Origin: Sphingomonas lacunae
GTDB taxonomy: Bacteria; Pseudomonadota; Alphaproteobacteria; Sphingomonadales; Sphingomonadaceae
Assembly: GCF_012979535.1 (NCBI RefSeq)
Contig: NZ_CP053015.1
Coordinates: 2,356,001-2,420,000, forward strand
Direction: 5' to 3'
DNA: 64,000 nucleotides
The notes under the pieces are model-generated. The model worked only from the letters and a program-made list of their open reading frames with translations. It ran no database searches and was not told the DNA's origin. Positions 62,093 to 64,000 of this stretch are shown here, in pieces. Position 1 is the stretch's first letter. Each line of letters opens with the position of its first letter. A program made the translations under genes and the position numbers.

Positions 62093-63547
62093 TCAGCGGA
62101 AAGGTGGCTCATTGAAGGCGCGCAGCTTGCGGCTGTGCAACTTGGCGCCTTCCTTGCGCAACAGGTTGATCGTTTCGACACCAATCTGAAGGTGAGCCGC
62201 GATCGCTTCCTCATAAAACCGGTTGGCCTGTCCGGGCAGTTTGAGTTCCCCGTGCAGCGGCTTGTCGGACACACACAGCAAAGTCCCGTAAGGCACGCGG
62301 AAGCGATAGCCTTGGGCCGCTATCGTAGCCGATTCCATGTCTATGCCGATGGCGCGTGACTGGCTGAACCGAAGGGCGCTTTCCGAGTAACGCAATTCCC
62401 AGTTTCGGTCATCGGTCGTGACAACAGTGCCAGTGCGCATCCGACGTTTCAGATCTGCACCGCTCTCGCCCGACACTTTTTCTGCGGCCTCGGCGAGGCT
62501 GACTTGCACTTCGGCAATCGCCGGAATCGGGATTTCGCGTGGCAAGACAGTGTCCAGCACATGATCATCGCGCAAATAGGCATGGGCCAGAACATAGTCG
62601 CCAATGCGTTGGGTGGGGCGCAAGCCTCCGCAGTGGCCGATCATCAACCAGGCCTCGGGACGAAGCACGGCCAGATGGTCCGTGACCGTCTTCGCGTTGG
62701 ACGGACCGACGCCGATGTTGACCAGGGTGATGCCGGAACGGTCCGGAGCGATCAGGTGATAGGCCGGCATCTGGTGGCGGCGCCAAGCACTGTCCGCGAC
62801 AAGTTGTGTCGGGTCCGCGCCCGGTGCTTCGGTATAGAGACCACCTGCGCCCGACAAGGCAGTGTAACCGTCCTTGCCGACCTGATCTGCAGCCCAGGCA
62901 ACAAATTCATCGACATAGCGATGATAGTTGGTGAACAGGATGAACTTTTGGAAATGCTCCGGCGGTGTGCCGGTATAATGTTTGAGCCGGGCGAGGGAAA
63001 AATCCGTGCGCAGCGCATCAAACAGTGTCAGCGGATGGTTGTTGCCGACTTCGGTGATGAACAGGCCGTCGGCCAGCTCGTCACCAATGTCGGCCAGCTC
63101 CGTCGAAGGGAAATGGCGGGATAATTCTTGCGTGGAAACGCCGCCCAGTGCTCCACCGGTGAGCCCGTCGAGAACATAAGGAAAGGGAATTTCCTGTTTG
63201 CTGGAGACCACTTCAAAACGGACGCCATATTGGCCGGAAATCAGACTGAGCTGTTCGCGCAAATAGGGTTCGAACAGGTCTGGCCTGGTGATGGTGGTAG
63301 CATAGCAGCCCGGACCAGGCAGGCGGCCAAAGGCCACTGACCGGTCACCGCCAAGTTCTTCACCATCGTAATGGATGCGCAGTTCCGGGTAACAAAATGC
63401 GCCCGTGGATCTGACAACCGGGTCCGGCAATGTCCCTTTCGCCACATAGCCGGCCACGGCTTCGCGCAAGCGGTGAACCGCCGCATCATATCGCCGGTGG
63501 ATCTGGTCTATGGCTGTATCGACAGCTGCGCGGTCCCGGTTGGTCAT
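62093..63547 (-). CDS. amn: AMP nucleosidase
   Basis: 484 residues from ATG 63547. The N-terminal domain (FCYPELRIHYDGEE, TRPDLFEPYLREQL) precedes a phosphorylase-like catalytic domain: ITLVNIGVGPSNAKTVTDHLAVLRPEAWLMIGHCGGL, DYVLAHAYLRDDHVLD and AIGIDMESATIAAQGYRFRVPYGTLLCVSDKPLHGELK. It splits AMP into adenine and ribose 5-phosphate and helps set the adenylate pool. The peroxiredoxin gene upstream ends 14 bases earlier. Confidence 0.95.
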   Translation of the reverse strand: MTNRDRAAVDTAIDQIHRRYDAAVHRLREAVAGYVAKGTLPDPVVRSTGAFCYPELRIHYDGEELGGDRSVAFGRLPGPGCYATTITRPDLFEPYLREQLSLISGQYGVRFEVVSSKQEIPFPYVLDGLTGGALGGVSTQELSRHFPSTELADIGDELADGLFITEVGNNHPLTLFDALRTDFSLARLKHYTGTPPEHFQKFILFTNYHRYVDEFVAWAADQVGKDGYTALSGAGGLYTEAPGADPTQLVADSAWRRHQMPAYHLIAPDRSGITLVNIGVGPSNAKTVTDHLAVLRPEAWLMIGHCGGLRPTQRIGDYVLAHAYLRDDHVLDTVLPREIPIPAIAEVQVSLAEAAEKVSGESGADLKRRMRTGTVVTTDDRNWELRYSESALRFSQSRAIGIDMESATIAAQGYRFRVPYGTLLCVSDKPLHGELKLPGQANRFYEEAIAAHLQIGVETINLLRKEGAKLHSRKLRAFNEPPFR

Positions 63548-63561
63548 TTGGAGAGCCCCGA

Positions 63562-64000
63562 TCAAAGCTGACCGAGCATATGCTCCGCGCTGCTGACATT
63601 GTATTCGCCGGGCGCTTCGACGTTCAGTTGCTCGACTACACCGTCATTGACGACCATCGAGAAGCGCTGGCCACGGGTGCCCATGCCAAATTTGCTGCCA
63701 TCCATCGTGAGGCCAAGGGCGGAGACAAATTCGCCATTGCCATCTGCGAGCATGGTGATGCCGTCGGCGCCGGCTTGCTTGGCCCAGGCGCCCATAACAA
63801 ATGCATCATTGACCGCTGTTGCGGCGATTTCCTCTATGCCCTTGGCCTTCAGCTCGTCTCGCTTTTCAATGAAGCTCGGCAGATGGCGGGCCGAGCAGGT
63901 CGGAGTGAAGGCACCCGGAACCGAAAAAACGGCAACTCGGCGTCCCTTGAAATAGTCGGTCGTCGCAACCTGTTCGGGGCCGCCTTCGGTGACCTTGACA
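63562..64000 (-). CDS. Peroxiredoxin, Prx5 type (N-terminus cut by window edge)
   Basis: The frame is open to the window edge; about 146 residues are visible. The peroxidatic Cys is in VPGAFTPTCSARHLPSF, with the FSVPG and GIEEIAATAVNDAFVMGAWAK motifs and ending in MLADGNGEFVSALGLTMDGS...SSAEHMLGQL. Prx5/AhpE-like thiol peroxidases reduce H2O2 and organic peroxides. Only a few N-terminal residues are missing. Confidence 0.93.
   Translation of the reverse strand, partial: VKVTEGGPEQVATTDYFKGRRVAVFSVPGAFTPTCSARHLPSFIEKRDELKAKGIEEIAATAVNDAFVMGAWAKQAGADGITMLADGNGEFVSALGLTMDGSKFGMGTRGQRFSMVVNDGVVEQLNVEAPGEYNVSSAEHMLGQL

Noticed and set aside
61856-62359. Plus-strand frame after the zinc-ribbon gene
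   Set aside because: More than half is antisense to AMP nucleosidase, it is Arg-rich and lacks a start signal; I could not support it as a gene.
1-64000. CRISPR arrays, prophage, insertion sequences, rRNA genes
   Set aside because: No regularly spaced repeats, transposase or integrase frames, phage structural genes or rRNA signatures were seen.

Overview
The window is a continuous stretch of chromosome from an alphaproteobacterium, most likely a member of the Sphingomonadales (Sphingomonas/Sphingopyxis-like). I infer this from a ChpT-type phosphotransferase, the order dapF-mtaB-ftsY-yciB, the proline-rich peptide gene after gatB, an Oar-like TonB receptor with a carboxypeptidase-type regulatory domain, and the fairly high GC with a strong third-position bias. 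Nearly everything is housekeeping. There is no prophage, integrase, insertion sequence, CRISPR array or rRNA operon.

Layout. 1-2 kb: end of secD, then secF. 2-6.3 kb (minus strand): DUF3089 hydrolase, ruvX, DUF1294, pyrB and a catalytically dead dihydroorotase-like pyrC'. 6.4-11.8 kb: DUF4153 membrane protein, gatC-gatA-gatB and a proline-rich peptide. 12-16 kb: tRNA-Leu(UAG), tig, clpP, clpX. 16.4-23.5 kb: large TonB-dependent receptor, mtgA, AraC regulator, rpoH and an RluA-type synthase. 23.5-30 kb: JAMM peptidase, then chpT-cheA-cheW-cheY-cheB-cheR, mostly overlapping. 30-33.3 kb: amidase, GFA protein, RNase P RNA, J-domain protein, exported protein, sufE. 33.4-37.4 kb: a phage-shock (psp) locus with divergent pspF, a clear sigma-54 promoter, a small membrane ORF, pspABC and four further small membrane/coiled-coil genes. 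37.5-43.6 kb: PuuD-like membrane protein, yciB, ftsY, mtaB, dapF and a GGDEF-EAL protein. 43.8-48.7 kb: ffh, rpsP, rimM, trmD, rplS, with a vapBC-like toxin-antitoxin pair and a small membrane gene inserted between rimM and trmD. 48.8-53.7 kb: asd, a DUF2238 membrane protein and a marR-emrA-emrB efflux operon. 53.8-64 kb: alpha/beta hydrolase, M2 metallopeptidase, two SDR enzymes, a thioesterase-like protein, an exported amidohydrolase, AMP nucleosidase and a truncated peroxiredoxin.

How parts work together. SecDF, FtsY, Ffh and YciB serve protein export and the cell envelope. Trigger factor, ClpXP and RpoH form a folding, proteolysis and heat-shock group. The Psp locus is a membrane-stress module under sigma-54/PspF control. 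The chemotaxis block carries an unusual CheA (no P2, a second CheW-like domain, a dead receiver-like tail) placed beside the cell-cycle phosphotransferase ChpT.

Most noteworthy are the expanded psp operon, in which four small proteins and the PspC tail share a C-terminal motif; an inverted-repeat element inserted in frame in trmD; the toxin-antitoxin insertion in the rimM-trmD operon; the dead PyrC'; and the CheA architecture. Functional assignments come from reading motifs by eye; no database search was run.
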